Positions 1 to 7,904 of a stretch of 59,114 bases of DNA are shown piece by piece. Where the stretch lies: positions 1 to 59,114 of the forward strand of contig DATBDZ010000070.1 of NCBI GenBank assembly GCA_036276235.1, given 5' to 3'. This stretch comes from JANWHF01 sp036276235 (GTDB taxonomy: Bacteria; Planctomycetota; Phycisphaerae; Tepidisphaerales; Tepidisphaeraceae). The position numbers were made by a program, and so were the translations under genes. Under the pieces are notes generated by a model. The model did no database searches, was not told the origin of the DNA, and worked only from the letters and a program-made list of their open reading frames with translations. Positions within the stretch are counted from its first letter, which is position 1. The number at the start of each line of letters is the position of its first letter.

Positions 1-31
1 ACAAGCCATGGGTTGGAAACCCATGCTACAT
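1..31. repeat. Truncated palindromic element (family E-like)
   Basis: The window opens inside a short hairpin: CATGGGTT and AACCCATG face each other across a GGA loop at 8-24, followed by GCTACAT. The layout matches the right-hand end of the larger element at 3618-3766 (cacgggttgcaaacccgtgccacat). It is probably the end of one more copy whose left part lies outside the window. Confidence 0.5.
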
Positions 32-122
32 TTGTGGCTGCCGATTCCTCTCGCTTGACGGTTGGCCGCATCGTATCATGTTGCCGCTATCGACGCGTGC
101 CTCTTTACTGGTGAGGACGAGC

Positions 123-1436
123 ATGTCAGCCATCACTTCTCCATCGGTTATTGCGCTTTCGAAGGAGTCTGCGGTTGCGGAGCGGCCGCGGGCGATTGAG
201 CATGCGGACGCGACGACGGCGGCGCCTGCCGCGCCGGCGAAGCAGCGGCTGGTTTCGTTGGATGCCTACCGCGGCTTTGTCATGGTGCTGATGGTGTCGG
301 CGGGGTTGGGGATTCCCCGCGTCTACAGTGCGCTGGCTAAGGAGGGGCATCTGAGCGAGCGGAGCGCGCGGGTCTGGAAATTCCTGGCGTATGAGACGGA
401 CCACACGGCGTGGGTCGGCTGCTCGCTGTGGGACATCATTCAGCCGTCATTCATGTTCATGGTCGGGGCGGCGATGGCGTTTTCGCTGGCCAGCCGACGC
501 GCCAAAGGGCAATCGTTTTTGCGCATGCTCATTCATGCGATCGTGCGATCGGCGGTTTTGATCGGGCTGGCCGTTCTGTTTTCCACGGAGAGCAGGCAGG
601 ATCATACCAACTGGATTTTCACGAATGTTTTGGCGCAGATCGGATTGGGATATACGTTTTTATTTTTGCTGGCGTGTGTGCCGCCGAGCCGGCAGATCGC
701 GGCGGTGATCGGGATCCTCGTGCTGCATTGGAGCATGTTCGCGATCTTTCCCACGCCGCCGGCGAACCTTGATACGGCGGTGGTCGGCGTGCCGTCGAGC
801 TGGCAGAAAATGCACGGCTTTTCGGCGCACTGGGAGAAGAACACCAGCTTCGCGCATAACTTTGATCGATGGTTCCTCAATCTCTTTCCGCGCGGGAAGG
901 ACAAGCTGTTTGCCTTCAACGTCGGCGGCTATACGACGCTGAATTTCGTCCCCTCGCTGGCGACGATGCTGCTCGGATTGCTCACCGGTGAATTGCTGCG
1001 CAGTCGGCGCGGCTCGTGGTTTAAGCTCGGGGTGATGCTCGCTGCCGGGGTTGCGGGCTTGGCGATTGGATGGACGCTCAATGAGCTTGGCGTTTGTCCG
1101 CTGGTGAAGCGAATCTGGACGCCGTCGTGGGTGATCTTCAGTGCCGGATGGGCATTGGTGCTGCTCGGGCTTTTCTATTTCGTGATGGACATCGCGAAGG
1201 TGCGGCTGTGGGCGATGCCGCTGGTGGTGGTCGGGGCGAATTCGATCGCGGTGTACACGATGTCGCAGATGCTGCATCCCTGGTTTCGCGACACGGCCAG
1301 ACGCCATTTCGGCGGGAATTTGTTCAACATGTTTGGGGCGACATGGTCGCCGATGGTGGATACGGGATTGTTTCTGATCTTCTGCTGGCTGGCGTGCTGG
1401 TGGATGTATCGGAGTAAGATTTTTGTGAAGATTTGA
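123..1436 (+). CDS. DUF5009/HGSNAT-like membrane acyltransferase
   Basis: Polytopic membrane protein of about 437 residues. After a hydrophilic Ala/Glu-rich N-terminus comes the motif SLDAYRGF (residues 45-52), typical of the heparan-alpha-glucosaminide N-acetyltransferase and DUF5009 families. It is followed by roughly ten hydrophobic segments. His94 and Trp97, followed by Asp104 and Pro108 in the next segment, resemble the family's conserved HxxW...D...P region. Family members move an acetyl group from cytosolic acetyl-CoA to a sugar on the far side of the membrane; the substrate here is unknown. The ATG at 123 was chosen over 78 because GAGGACGAG lies just upstream and the extra 15 residues look non-native. 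The gene stands alone, followed by a palindromic element. Confidence 0.75.
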   Translation: MSAITSPSVIALSKESAVAERPRAIEHADATTAAPAAPAKQRLVSLDAYRGFVMVLMVSAGLGIPRVYSALAKEGHLSERSARVWKFLAYETDHTAWVGCSLWDIIQPSFMFMVGAAMAFSLASRRAKGQSFLRMLIHAIVRSAVLIGLAVLFSTESRQDHTNWIFTNVLAQIGLGYTFLFLLACVPPSRQIAAVIGILVLHWSMFAIFPTPPANLDTAVVGVPSSWQKMHGFSAHWEKNTSFAHNFDRWFLNLFPRGKDKLFAFNVGGYTTLNFVPSLATMLLGLLTGELLRSRRGSWFKLGVMLAAGVAGLAIGWTLNELGVCPLVKRIWTPSWVIFSAGWALVLLGLFYFVMDIAKVRLWAMPLVVVGANSIAVYTMSQMLHPWFRDTARRHFGGNLFNMFGATWSPMVDTGLFLIFCWLACWWMYRSKIFVKI

Positions 1437-1450
1437 CGCCGCGTTTTGAA

Positions 1451-1578
1451 CCCTCTCCCCTGTACGCAGGGGAGAGGGCAGGGTGAGGGGACAGCGGGTC
1501 GCGATATAGCGCGGTTCGCAAGTCGAGGCGTTCGTCCCCACCCCGGCCCTCTCCCCTGAGTACAGGGGAGAGGGAGAA
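1451..1578. repeat. Palindromic element, family H (divergent copy)
   Basis: Two perfect or near-perfect hairpins (CCCTCTCCCC...GGGGAGAGGG at 1451-1478 and 1547-1574) are arranged as an outer inverted repeat around a core of about 65 bp. The same plan, with CCCTCCCCCGGTACTCCGG-type arms, recurs at 22285, 29779, 40118 and 45200. It fills the gap between the acyltransferase and hydrolase genes. One or both hairpins could terminate or stabilise transcripts, but no T-run follows. Confidence 0.8.
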
Positions 1579-1602
1579 AGCAGCAGTTTCACGGCCTAGG
1601 AA

Positions 1603-2721
1603 GTGGCACGCTTGTCCCCCACCGCTCTCCCACGAACACTGCAGGCACTCAACGATGGCATCGCGCGCGGGTGGCATATCGGCGCGCAGGTTTTCGTTTC
1701 GCTGCGCGGGCAGACGATCGCGAATCTTGACATCGGCCAATCGCGGCCGGGCGTGGAGATGACGCCTGACACTCTGATGCTCTGGCTGTCGGCGAGTAAG
1801 CCAATCGGGGCTGTCGCGATTGGGCAGCTGATCGAGCGCGGGGTTCTGGCTTTGGATTCTCGGGTGGCTGATGTCATTCCGGAATTCGGCAAGTTTGGGA
1901 AGGAGCAGATCACAGTTCGGCATATTCTCACTCACACCTGCGGTTTTCGTTTTGGGGAGACGGGGTGGCCGGCCGCCGATTGGGAGCAGATCATCGCGCG
2001 GGTGTGCGATATTCCGCTGGAGCGGAATTGGGTGATCGGGCAGACGGCGGGGTATCACCCCAATACAAGCTGGTTCATCGTCGGCGAGATCGTTCGGCGG
2101 CTCGATGGGCGGCCTTATGAGCAGTATGTGCGCGATGAGATTTTTGAGCCGCTGGGGATGGATGATTGCTGGATCGGAATGCCGGCGGAGCGTTATGTCG
2201 GCTACGGATCGCGGATGGAAATCGTGCAGCAGATGGACAAGGGCCCGCCGCGGACGCTACCGCCCTGGGATCGAGAGGAATCGTTCACGCATTGCCGGCC
2301 GGCGGCCAACGGATGCGGGCCGGCGGCGCAGTTGGGGCGATTTTATCAAATGTTGCTCAATGGTGGCGAGCTGGAGGGGGTGCGAATTCTTGGTGCCGAC
2401 ACCGTTCGGCATTTCACTTCACGCCAGCGCGTTGGGCTGTTTGATTTGAGTTTCAAGCATGTCGTCGATTTCGGATTTGGATTTATCGTGAATTCCAATC
2501 GCTACGGGGCGGATACGGTGCCGTATGGGTTTGGGCCTTTTGCATCGGATGAGGCGTTTGGCCACAACGGGTTTCAATCGACCAGCGCGTTTGCCGACCC
2601 GCGGCATGAGCTTGTGGTGGTGATCATTCCCAATGGGACGCCCGGTGATCTCGCCCATGAAAAGCGATTGCGCGAAATATTAAGTGCGGTTTACCAAGAC
2701 CTGGGACTGGCGGGCCAATAA
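1603..2721 (+). CDS. Serine beta-lactamase-like hydrolase (class C / EstB type)
   Basis: Penicillin-binding-protein/beta-lactamase fold, 372 residues. The SxxK nucleophile motif is Ser63-Ala-Ser-Lys66, Tyr151 with Asn154 sits at the YxN position, and His321-Asn-Gly323 replaces the KTG box, as in esterases and D-amino-acid peptidases of the class C group. No clear signal peptide is visible, so a cytoplasmic esterase or transpeptidase-like enzyme is more likely than a true beta-lactamase. The start is a GTG close to AGGAA; an internal start is possible because the first 15 residues are weakly constrained. Substrate unknown. Confidence 0.85.
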   Translation: MARLSPTALPRTLQALNDGIARGWHIGAQVFVSLRGQTIANLDIGQSRPGVEMTPDTLMLWLSASKPIGAVAIGQLIERGVLALDSRVADVIPEFGKFGKEQITVRHILTHTCGFRFGETGWPAADWEQIIARVCDIPLERNWVIGQTAGYHPNTSWFIVGEIVRRLDGRPYEQYVRDEIFEPLGMDDCWIGMPAERYVGYGSRMEIVQQMDKGPPRTLPPWDREESFTHCRPAANGCGPAAQLGRFYQMLLNGGELEGVRILGADTVRHFTSRQRVGLFDLSFKHVVDFGFGFIVNSNRYGADTVPYGFGPFASDEAFGHNGFQSTSAFADPRHELVVVIIPNGTPGDLAHEKRLREILSAVYQDLGLAGQ

Positions 2722-2793
2722 TTCAGCGGATTGCGATGCGGATTCGGCCGCGCGATGTTGCCCCATCGACATGACCCGAACAGGTCAACACAA

Positions 2794-2799
2794 GGGAGG
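2794..2799 (+). promoter_or_regulatory. Shine-Dalgarno for leader ORF, not for PilZ gene
   Basis: GGGAGG lies 8 nt before the ATG at 2808 but 43 nt before the PilZ ATG at 2843. The PilZ start itself is preceded only by CACCAATTTGT, which has no ribosome-binding character. The strong site therefore appears to serve the short leader ORF. Confidence 0.55.
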
Positions 2800-2807
2800 C
2801 GCGGGCT

Positions 2808-2855
2808 ATGCCGATGAGTAATGGGACGGGACACCAATTTGTATGTCTGCTGTAG
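2808..2855 (+). CDS. Putative 15-residue leader peptide overlapping PilZ gene
   Basis: A small ORF (MPMSNGTGHQFVCLL) starts 8 nt after an ideal GGGAGG and stops with TAG at 2853-2855. The PilZ ATG at 2843 lies inside it in another frame, so termination occurs 10 nt after the PilZ start. This geometry fits translational coupling by re-initiation. No homologue is known to me; it could be a chance ORF, with the ribosome simply using a poorly placed site. Confidence 0.4.
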   Translation: MPMSNGTGHQFVCLL

Positions 2856-3592
2856 CGACCTCACCCGATGTGCTCGAGCAGGCGCTGGCCGGGCGTTTGA
2901 TGGCGACGATCGCCATCCGGCGCGACGACCAGCGGCGAGAGTGGAAGGTGCGCCTGTTGCGGGCGGAGGGACACGAGCAGGGAATCTGGGCGCAGCCGAC
3001 GGCGGCGAATTACACGAAGAGCAATCCGCCGGAGACTGGCGCGGAGATTGAGGTCGCGTTTCATCTTGGCCATACGCGAACGTGCTTTCAGTCGGTTTTG
3101 CTGAAGCACGACAAGCATTTCTGGCTCAATGAGCAGATCATGCTTGAAGCGGTGATGCTGCAATGGCCGCAGCAGATTTTGGACGGAGAACGCCGACGGC
3201 ATCCGCGCTACGCCTCGACCGATGACAGCCGCGTTTTCGCCAAGGTGTGGGTGACGGGCGGCGGCGCATTTGGCGTGGAGATTCCCGCCCGCCTGCGCGA
3301 TATGAGCCTCGGCGGCGCGGGGTTTATCGCCCCGCTGCGCCACGAGCTTCGCGGCGTGCGCGCCGGCGAGCCGATCCGCATCGAGATTAATCAGCTTGGA
3401 CGCGAGATCGAGATTCCCGCGTTCTTCACCGAAAACGCGGCGGTGGTCGGGAATAACACTTTCAAATTCGGCGTGCGGTTTGAGGACGATCCGGCGAAGC
3501 TTAAGCCGGAGATTCGCCAAACTATTGACGAGCTTGTGACGGACCTGGCGCGGCGCGAGGCGATTCGTGCCAAGGCGCGGGCGAGGGCGTGA
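2843..3592 (+). CDS. PilZ-domain protein (putative c-di-GMP receptor)
   Basis: Soluble protein of 249 residues. The N-terminal half (about 1-110) has the length and composition of a YcgR-N-like beta domain. The C-terminal half is a PilZ domain with both c-di-GMP signatures: R118xxxR122 (RRHPR) and D153xSxxG158 (DMSLGG). PilZ proteins bind cyclic di-GMP and act on flagella, pili or polysaccharide synthases by protein contact. It lies just upstream of the polysaccharide locus, but a palindromic element separates them and no direct link is shown. No effector domain is visible. Confidence 0.85.
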   Translation: MSAVATSPDVLEQALAGRLMATIAIRRDDQRREWKVRLLRAEGHEQGIWAQPTAANYTKSNPPETGAEIEVAFHLGHTRTCFQSVLLKHDKHFWLNEQIMLEAVMLQWPQQILDGERRRHPRYASTDDSRVFAKVWVTGGGAFGVEIPARLRDMSLGGAGFIAPLRHELRGVRAGEPIRIEINQLGREIEIPAFFTENAAVVGNNTFKFGVRFEDDPAKLKPEIRQTIDELVTDLARREAIRAKARARA

Positions 3593-3617
3593 ATGTCCGC
3601 GGCATAGGCGGATTTAT

Positions 3618-3766
3618 TGTGGCACGGGTTTGTAACGTTTGTAACCCGTGTCCGCGGTACTCCGCGGCATTTGATCGGACTTTCGCTTCGCTCCGTGCTG
3701 ATTTGGTCGGAGTACCGACCAACGTCCCAGAGTACCGGGACACACGGGTTGCAAACCCGTGCCACA
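3618..3766. repeat. Palindromic element, family E
   Basis: About 149 bp bounded by a perfect 15-bp inverted repeat (tgtggcacgggtttg and its complement). Each end itself folds (cgggtttg...aacccg; cgggttgcaaacccg). The centre contains further small palindromes. It lies between the PilZ and UbiA genes. A related right end is at positions 1-31. Confidence 0.75.
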
Positions 3767-3834
3767 TGAATGCCGATCATAGTGTCGTCTCACCGCGGCT
3801 TTTCTCCATCGCCACCAATGCCGTATGATCGATC

Positions 3835-5349
3835 GTGTCTATGATGCCAAGCGATGCCGCCGCGGGTTCGTTTGCCAAATCGACGCCTGATGCGCAGGCG
3901 GCGGTGCCGCTTTGCGTTGATCTGGACGGCACGCTTACGGCGGGCGATACGTCGTGGGAAGCGTTTCTGCTGCTGGCCAAGCATCGGCCGCTCGATTTAT
4001 TTCGCGTTCCGGGATGGCTTTCCAAGGGACGCGGGTATCTCAAGGATCAGATCTTTCAGCGCGTGATGCCGGACGCGGCTCACTTCCCCTACCGGCAGGA
4101 TTTGCTCCAGATGTTGCGGGCGATGAAGAACGAGGGCGTTCGCCTCGTGCTGGCGACGGGATCTGATCGGCGGATGGCGGCGGCGGTGGCCGATCATCTG
4201 GGCATCTTCGACGAATACATCGCCAGCGACGGCGTCACCAACATGACCCGCGGCCATAAGCTGGCGGAGCTGGAGCGGCGATTTGGGCCGCGCGGGTTTG
4301 ATTACATTGGCAACTCAGCTCAGGACATCGTCCTCTGGAAAGGGGCGCGATGTTCATACGTTGTGGCGGCCAGCCCAAGCGTGCTGAAAGAGGCGCGGGC
4401 GGTTTGCCAGCCGACACGAATCTTCGAATATCCGCAAACCGGCTGGCGGGCGGCTCTACGGGCGATGCGGCCGCATCAGTGGGTGAAAAACCTGCTGATC
4501 TTTGTGCCGCTTCTGCTGGCACATCAGCTTCATGATCTGAATCGCATCAGGGCGGTGCTCTATGCGTTTTGGTCGTTCAGTGCCTGCGCGTCGGCGATCT
4601 ATTTGATCAACGATTTGCTCGACATCGAAGCCGACCGGCGGCATTCCAGGAAGCGATTTCGCCCGTTCGCGGCGGGAACATTGGGCATACCGGCCGGCTT
4701 TGTGCTTTCGCTGATTCTCCTCGTCTGCGCGCTTGCCATCGGCGCCGCAGATTCGCGCGCATTTCTGCGCGATCTGATTCTTTATCTGGTGGTGACGATC
4801 GCATACTCGTTCTGGCTGAAGCGACTGCTGCTGGTGGATGTGATTATTCTCGCGGCGTTATATACCTTGCGGATTATTGCTGGCGCTGATGCGGCGGCGG
4901 TTGAGCTGACAATGTGGCTGCTGGCGTTTTCGATGTTTCTTTTTGTGAGCATCGCCTTTGCCAAGCGGTATGCGGAGCTAATTGAGATTGAGGAGGCGGG
5001 CGAAGTGGACGCGAAGGGGCGCGCCTATCGTGTGACTGATCTGCGAATCATCGAAAGCGTCGGGCCGGCCAGCGGATACCTTGCGGTGATGGTTTTTTGC
5101 AATTATCTGGACAGCGCCAGCTCGAACGTCGGTCGGCTCTATCCGCATCCGCATTTGCTTTGGCTGGTGGCGCCGATCATTTTGTACTGGATCACGCGGA
5201 TTTGGTTCATCGCCCGCCGCGGGGAATTGGATCAGGATCCGATCGTCTTTGCGATTCGCGACAATCGCAGTTATTTCTGCGGCCTGCTGGCGGTATTGAT
5301 CGTGCTGGCGGCGTCGTGGAGTCATGCATTGCCTTTCCTGGGGCAGTAG
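3835..5349 (+). CDS. HAD phosphatase-UbiA fusion, decaprenyl-phosphate phosphoribosyltransferase-like
   Basis: Two-domain protein of 504 residues. Residues about 24-190 are a HAD phosphatase: D29xD31GT nucleophile loop, ATGS at 107-110, and GNSAQD (159-164) as the acidic motif. Residues about 205-504 form a UbiA-type polytopic prenyltransferase with N259DxxD263xxxD267 for the Mg-prenyl-pyrophosphate site. In mycobacteria the matching UbiA enzyme (Rv3806c) joins PRPP to decaprenyl phosphate, and a separate phosphatase removes the 5-phosphate. Here both steps would lie in one chain. The next two genes supply the epimerisation steps, which strongly supports the assignment. The start may be GTG 3835 or ATG 3841/3844. 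Confidence 0.85.
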   Translation: MSMMPSDAAAGSFAKSTPDAQAAVPLCVDLDGTLTAGDTSWEAFLLLAKHRPLDLFRVPGWLSKGRGYLKDQIFQRVMPDAAHFPYRQDLLQMLRAMKNEGVRLVLATGSDRRMAAAVADHLGIFDEYIASDGVTNMTRGHKLAELERRFGPRGFDYIGNSAQDIVLWKGARCSYVVAASPSVLKEARAVCQPTRIFEYPQTGWRAALRAMRPHQWVKNLLIFVPLLLAHQLHDLNRIRAVLYAFWSFSACASAIYLINDLLDIEADRRHSRKRFRPFAAGTLGIPAGFVLSLILLVCALAIGAADSRAFLRDLILYLVVTIAYSFWLKRLLLVDVIILAALYTLRIIAGADAAAVELTMWLLAFSMFLFVSIAFAKRYAELIEIEEAGEVDAKGRAYRVTDLRIIESVGPASGYLAVMVFCNYLDSASSNVGRLYPHPHLLWLVAPIILYWITRIWFIARRGELDQDPIVFAIRDNRSYFCGLLAVLIVLAASWSHALPFLGQ

Positions 5350-5501
5350 GGGCGAACCTTGTGTTCGCCCGGCGTCGCTCGACGGAAGAAGAGGGCGAAC
5401 ACGAGGTTCGCCCCTACGGGCGAATTGTGTAGGGGTGAACCTCGTGTTCACCCTGCGTCGCTCGCGCGGGAGCGGAGGGCGAACACAAGGTTCGCCCCTA
5501 C
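5347..5501. repeat. Tandem hairpins, family F
   Basis: Two successive 72-bp hairpins (5346-5417 and 5430-5501) share the arms TAGGGGCGAACCT / AGGTTCGCCCCTA. The second is a slightly diverged copy with gtgaacct in its left arm. They fill the gap between the UbiA-fusion gene and the DprE1-like gene, ending just before the latter's GAGGAG ribosome-binding site at 5504-5509. Confidence 0.8.
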
Positions 5502-5514
5502 TTGAGGAGATTCG

Positions 5515-6882
5515 ATGCCCAATTGTTGCCTGATGCACCTTTCAGGCTGGGGAAATGTGCCGCGGCAGCCGGCCAATGTTTTCCGGCCGGAGAAATGGGC
5601 GGAGCTCAAGTCGATTGTGGGGCAGGCGCCTTCGTCTTCGCTGGTGGCGCGCGGGTTGGGGCGCAGTTACGGAGATGCCGCGCTCAATGATGGCGGCGGG
5701 GTCGTTCTTCAGACGCATCTGGATCGCATTCTCTCTTTTGATCCGCAGAGCGGTTTGCTGGAATGCGAGGCGGGGGTTTCGCTTGCGGATCTGCTGGACG
5801 TTTTTGTGTCGCGCGGGTTTTTTCCGCCGGTGACACCGGGGACGAAATTCGTGACCGTCGGCGGAATGATCGCGGCGGATGTGCATGGGAAGAATCATCA
5901 CCGCGATGGATCGATCGCCGAGTTTGTCGAAAGCTTTGAGCTGATGACGGCGGCGGGTGAGGTGCTCCGCTGCTCGCGCGAAGAGAATACGGAAGCTTTT
6001 TGGGCCACGCTGGGCGGCATGGGATTGACCGGCATTATCCGCACGGCGCGGCTGCGGCTGAGGCGCATCGAAACTGCCTACATCAGCGCCGATTATCAGC
6101 GTGCCGCCAATCTGGATGAGGCGCTGGCGATGTTCGCGAAGGATGATCAGCGGTACGCGTATTCGGTGGCATGGATCGATTGCCTGGCGAGCGGCGAATC
6201 GATGGGCCGCTCGATATTGATGCGCGGGAATCATGCAACCGTCGGCGAGCTTGGCCCGCGCCAACGACAGAAGCCGCTCGTTCTCAAGCCAAAGCGCAAG
6301 AAGTCGGTGCCCTTTAACTTCCCGTCGTTTGCGCTGTCTCCGCTCACCCTGCGGCTGTTCAACAATCGCTACTACAAGCGATCGCGCGTTGGCCCGCACA
6401 TCGTCGATTACGATACGTTTTTCTATCCGCTCGATTCCGTGCTGAACTGGAATCGCGTGTACGGCAAGCGCGGCTTTTTCCAGTATCAAGCGGTTTTTCC
6501 CGCGAGCAGCGCGCGCGAATGCCTTGTCGAATTGCTTGGCCGACTTTCGGCGTCGAAGCGTGCATCGTTTCTGGCCGTGCTCAAGGCGATGGGCAAAACC
6601 AGCGGCGGAATGCTTTCGTTTCCGATGCCGGGGCAGACGCTGGCGCTGGATCTTCCAAACGATGGGCCACAGACGACGGCATTCCTGCGCGAGCTGGATC
6701 AGATCGTGCTGAAATTTGGGGGGCGGGTTTATCTGGCGAAGGACGCCTGCATGATGCCGGAGTCATTTCGCGTGATGTATCCGCGCCTCAAGGAATTTGA
6801 GCAAGTGCGAGCGAGGCTCGATCCGCAGGGGCGATTTGCCTCCTCGCAATCCCGCCGCCTGGGTATTGGAGGGCCGGCGTGA
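5515..6882 (+). CDS. DprE1-like FAD oxidase (polyprenylphosphoryl-ribose 2-oxidase)
   Basis: VAO-type flavoprotein of 455 residues. The FAD segment is RGLGRSYGD (46-54). HGKNHH (124-129) and the downstream FWATLGGMGLTGII block match the mycobacterial DprE1 pattern as I remember it. Near the C-terminus YLAKD (406-410) supplies the conserved lysine, and the chain ends in FASSQSRRL. DprE1 oxidises the 2-hydroxyl of polyprenyl-phosphoryl ribose. At the site of the benzothiazinone-reactive Cys387 this protein appears to have Ala377 (in GQTLALDL). GAGGAG 5 nt upstream supports the start. The next gene begins inside its stop codon, so the two form an operon. Confidence 0.88.
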   Translation: MPNCCLMHLSGWGNVPRQPANVFRPEKWAELKSIVGQAPSSSLVARGLGRSYGDAALNDGGGVVLQTHLDRILSFDPQSGLLECEAGVSLADLLDVFVSRGFFPPVTPGTKFVTVGGMIAADVHGKNHHRDGSIAEFVESFELMTAAGEVLRCSREENTEAFWATLGGMGLTGIIRTARLRLRRIETAYISADYQRAANLDEALAMFAKDDQRYAYSVAWIDCLASGESMGRSILMRGNHATVGELGPRQRQKPLVLKPKRKKSVPFNFPSFALSPLTLRLFNNRYYKRSRVGPHIVDYDTFFYPLDSVLNWNRVYGKRGFFQYQAVFPASSARECLVELLGRLSASKRASFLAVLKAMGKTSGGMLSFPMPGQTLALDLPNDGPQTTAFLRELDQIVLKFGGRVYLAKDACMMPESFRVMYPRLKEFEQVRARLDPQGRFASSQSRRLGIGGPA

Positions 6883-7640
6883 GCACTCCCATCGCCTCGG
6901 AAAATTGGGTTCTCCTTCTCGGCTCAACATCAGGCATCGGCAAGGCCATCGCACGCAAGTGGGCCGCGAATGGCGTGAACCTGCTGCTGGCGGCGCGCGA
7001 TACGGACGAGAACAATCGTCTGGCCGCCGATCTGGCGATCCGATTTGGCATCAGCGCGAAACCGATTGCGTTTGATGCGCTTGCCTTCGCTGAGCACGAG
7101 GCGTTTTGGAAAGAATGCGTCGCCCAGACGCAGGGGAATCTGCAAGGCGTGATCCTCGTCTACGGCTACATGTGCCCGCGCGACGAGGCGGATCGCGATG
7201 CAGAACTCGTGCGGAAAACGATTGAGGTGAACTACACGTCTGCCGTCTTGATCCTGAATCTGGCCGGGAAGGAATTTGAATCCCGTAGGCGCGGCTACAT
7301 CTGCGGCTTCTCATCCGTCGCCGGAGATCGTGGCCGCCAGAGCAACTATTACTACGGATCGTCGAAGGCGGCATTCAGTGCGTATCTTCAAGGCCTGCGC
7401 AATCGGCTGTTCAAGAACGGCGTGAGCGTGATCACGGTCAAACCCGGGTTCGTCGATACCGCGATGACCTGGGGAATGCCCGGAATGTTTCTGGTCGCGA
7501 CACCCAAGAAGGTAGCGACCGATACGTGGAATGCGGTGAGGCGGAAAAGGTCGGTTCTTTATACGCCGTTCTTTTGGCGGTACATCATGCTGATTATTCG
7601 GTCGATCCCTGAGTTCATTTTCAAGCGGATGAAGTTGTGA
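6879..7640 (+). CDS. DprE2-like SDR reductase
   Basis: Classical short-chain dehydrogenase, 253 residues: nucleotide-binding GSTSGIG (15-21), VNY with Asn118, catalytic Ser146, and Y159xxxK163 (YGSSK). DprE2 reduces the 2-keto intermediate made by DprE1, completing ribose-to-arabinose epimerisation on the polyprenyl phosphate carrier. The GTG start overlaps the upstream stop in GTGA, so translational coupling with the DprE1-like gene is likely. The C-terminal hydrophobic helix could attach it to the membrane. Confidence 0.85.
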   Translation: MSTPIASENWVLLLGSTSGIGKAIARKWAANGVNLLLAARDTDENNRLAADLAIRFGISAKPIAFDALAFAEHEAFWKECVAQTQGNLQGVILVYGYMCPRDEADRDAELVRKTIEVNYTSAVLILNLAGKEFESRRRGYICGFSSVAGDRGRQSNYYYGSSKAAFSAYLQGLRNRLFKNGVSVITVKPGFVDTAMTWGMPGMFLVATPKKVATDTWNAVRRKRSVLYTPFFWRYIMLIIRSIPEFIFKRMKL

Positions 7641-7651
7641 GACTCCTGCGC

Positions 7652-7704
7652 GGTGGGTGTAGTCGCCCATCATCTGCCGCTCGTGGTGGGCGAGTACACC
7701 CACC
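7652..7704. repeat. Palindromic element, family C, copy 1
   Basis: Inverted repeat with arms GGTGGGTGTAGTCGCCCA and its near-complement, around the loop TCATCTGCCGCTCG. It is present in the opposite orientation at 28382-28434. It lies directly after the DprE2-like gene and could act as a transcript end. Confidence 0.75.
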
Positions 7705-7745
7705 CTACAAAACGGCACCGAAGACTTGGCGGTTGTGTGCGGCCG

Positions 7746-7834
7746 CCACGGGCATGCTAACGCAAGCCCATGCCACCCAATTTGAGTGCTAGAGCAAAAT
7801 CGGGTGGCATGGGCTCGCGACAGCGTGCCCGTGG
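7746..7834. repeat. Palindromic element, family B, copy 1
   Basis: Arms of about 33 nt (CCACGGGCATGCT...AGCCCATGCCACCC and the complement) enclose a short variable loop. Copies at 28564-28652 and 36674-36763 share the arms and also a leader ending in GGCGGTTGT or GACAGTTGT upstream. The true mobile or recombining unit is therefore probably larger than the hairpin. Confidence 0.8.
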
Positions 7835-7904
7835 GCCTTTTGTGCTTTATGGTGTGGCCAAGCACGTGACGACTCAGAATGACGCTCTGTGCGTTCGAAG
7901 AGTT

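Noticed and set aside
1451..1578. Family H hairpins as intrinsic terminators
   Set aside because: Stems are strong but no T-run follows on either strand, and the same elements lie between co-directional genes of one operon.
660..1592. Long minus-strand frame (310 codons) opposite the acyltransferase gene
   Set aside because: Arg/His/Pro-rich shadow of a GC-rich coding strand, no ribosome-binding site, and it runs through a palindromic element.
3589..3828. Small frames in both strands over the family E element
   Set aside because: They are encoded by the palindromic arms and lack start signals.
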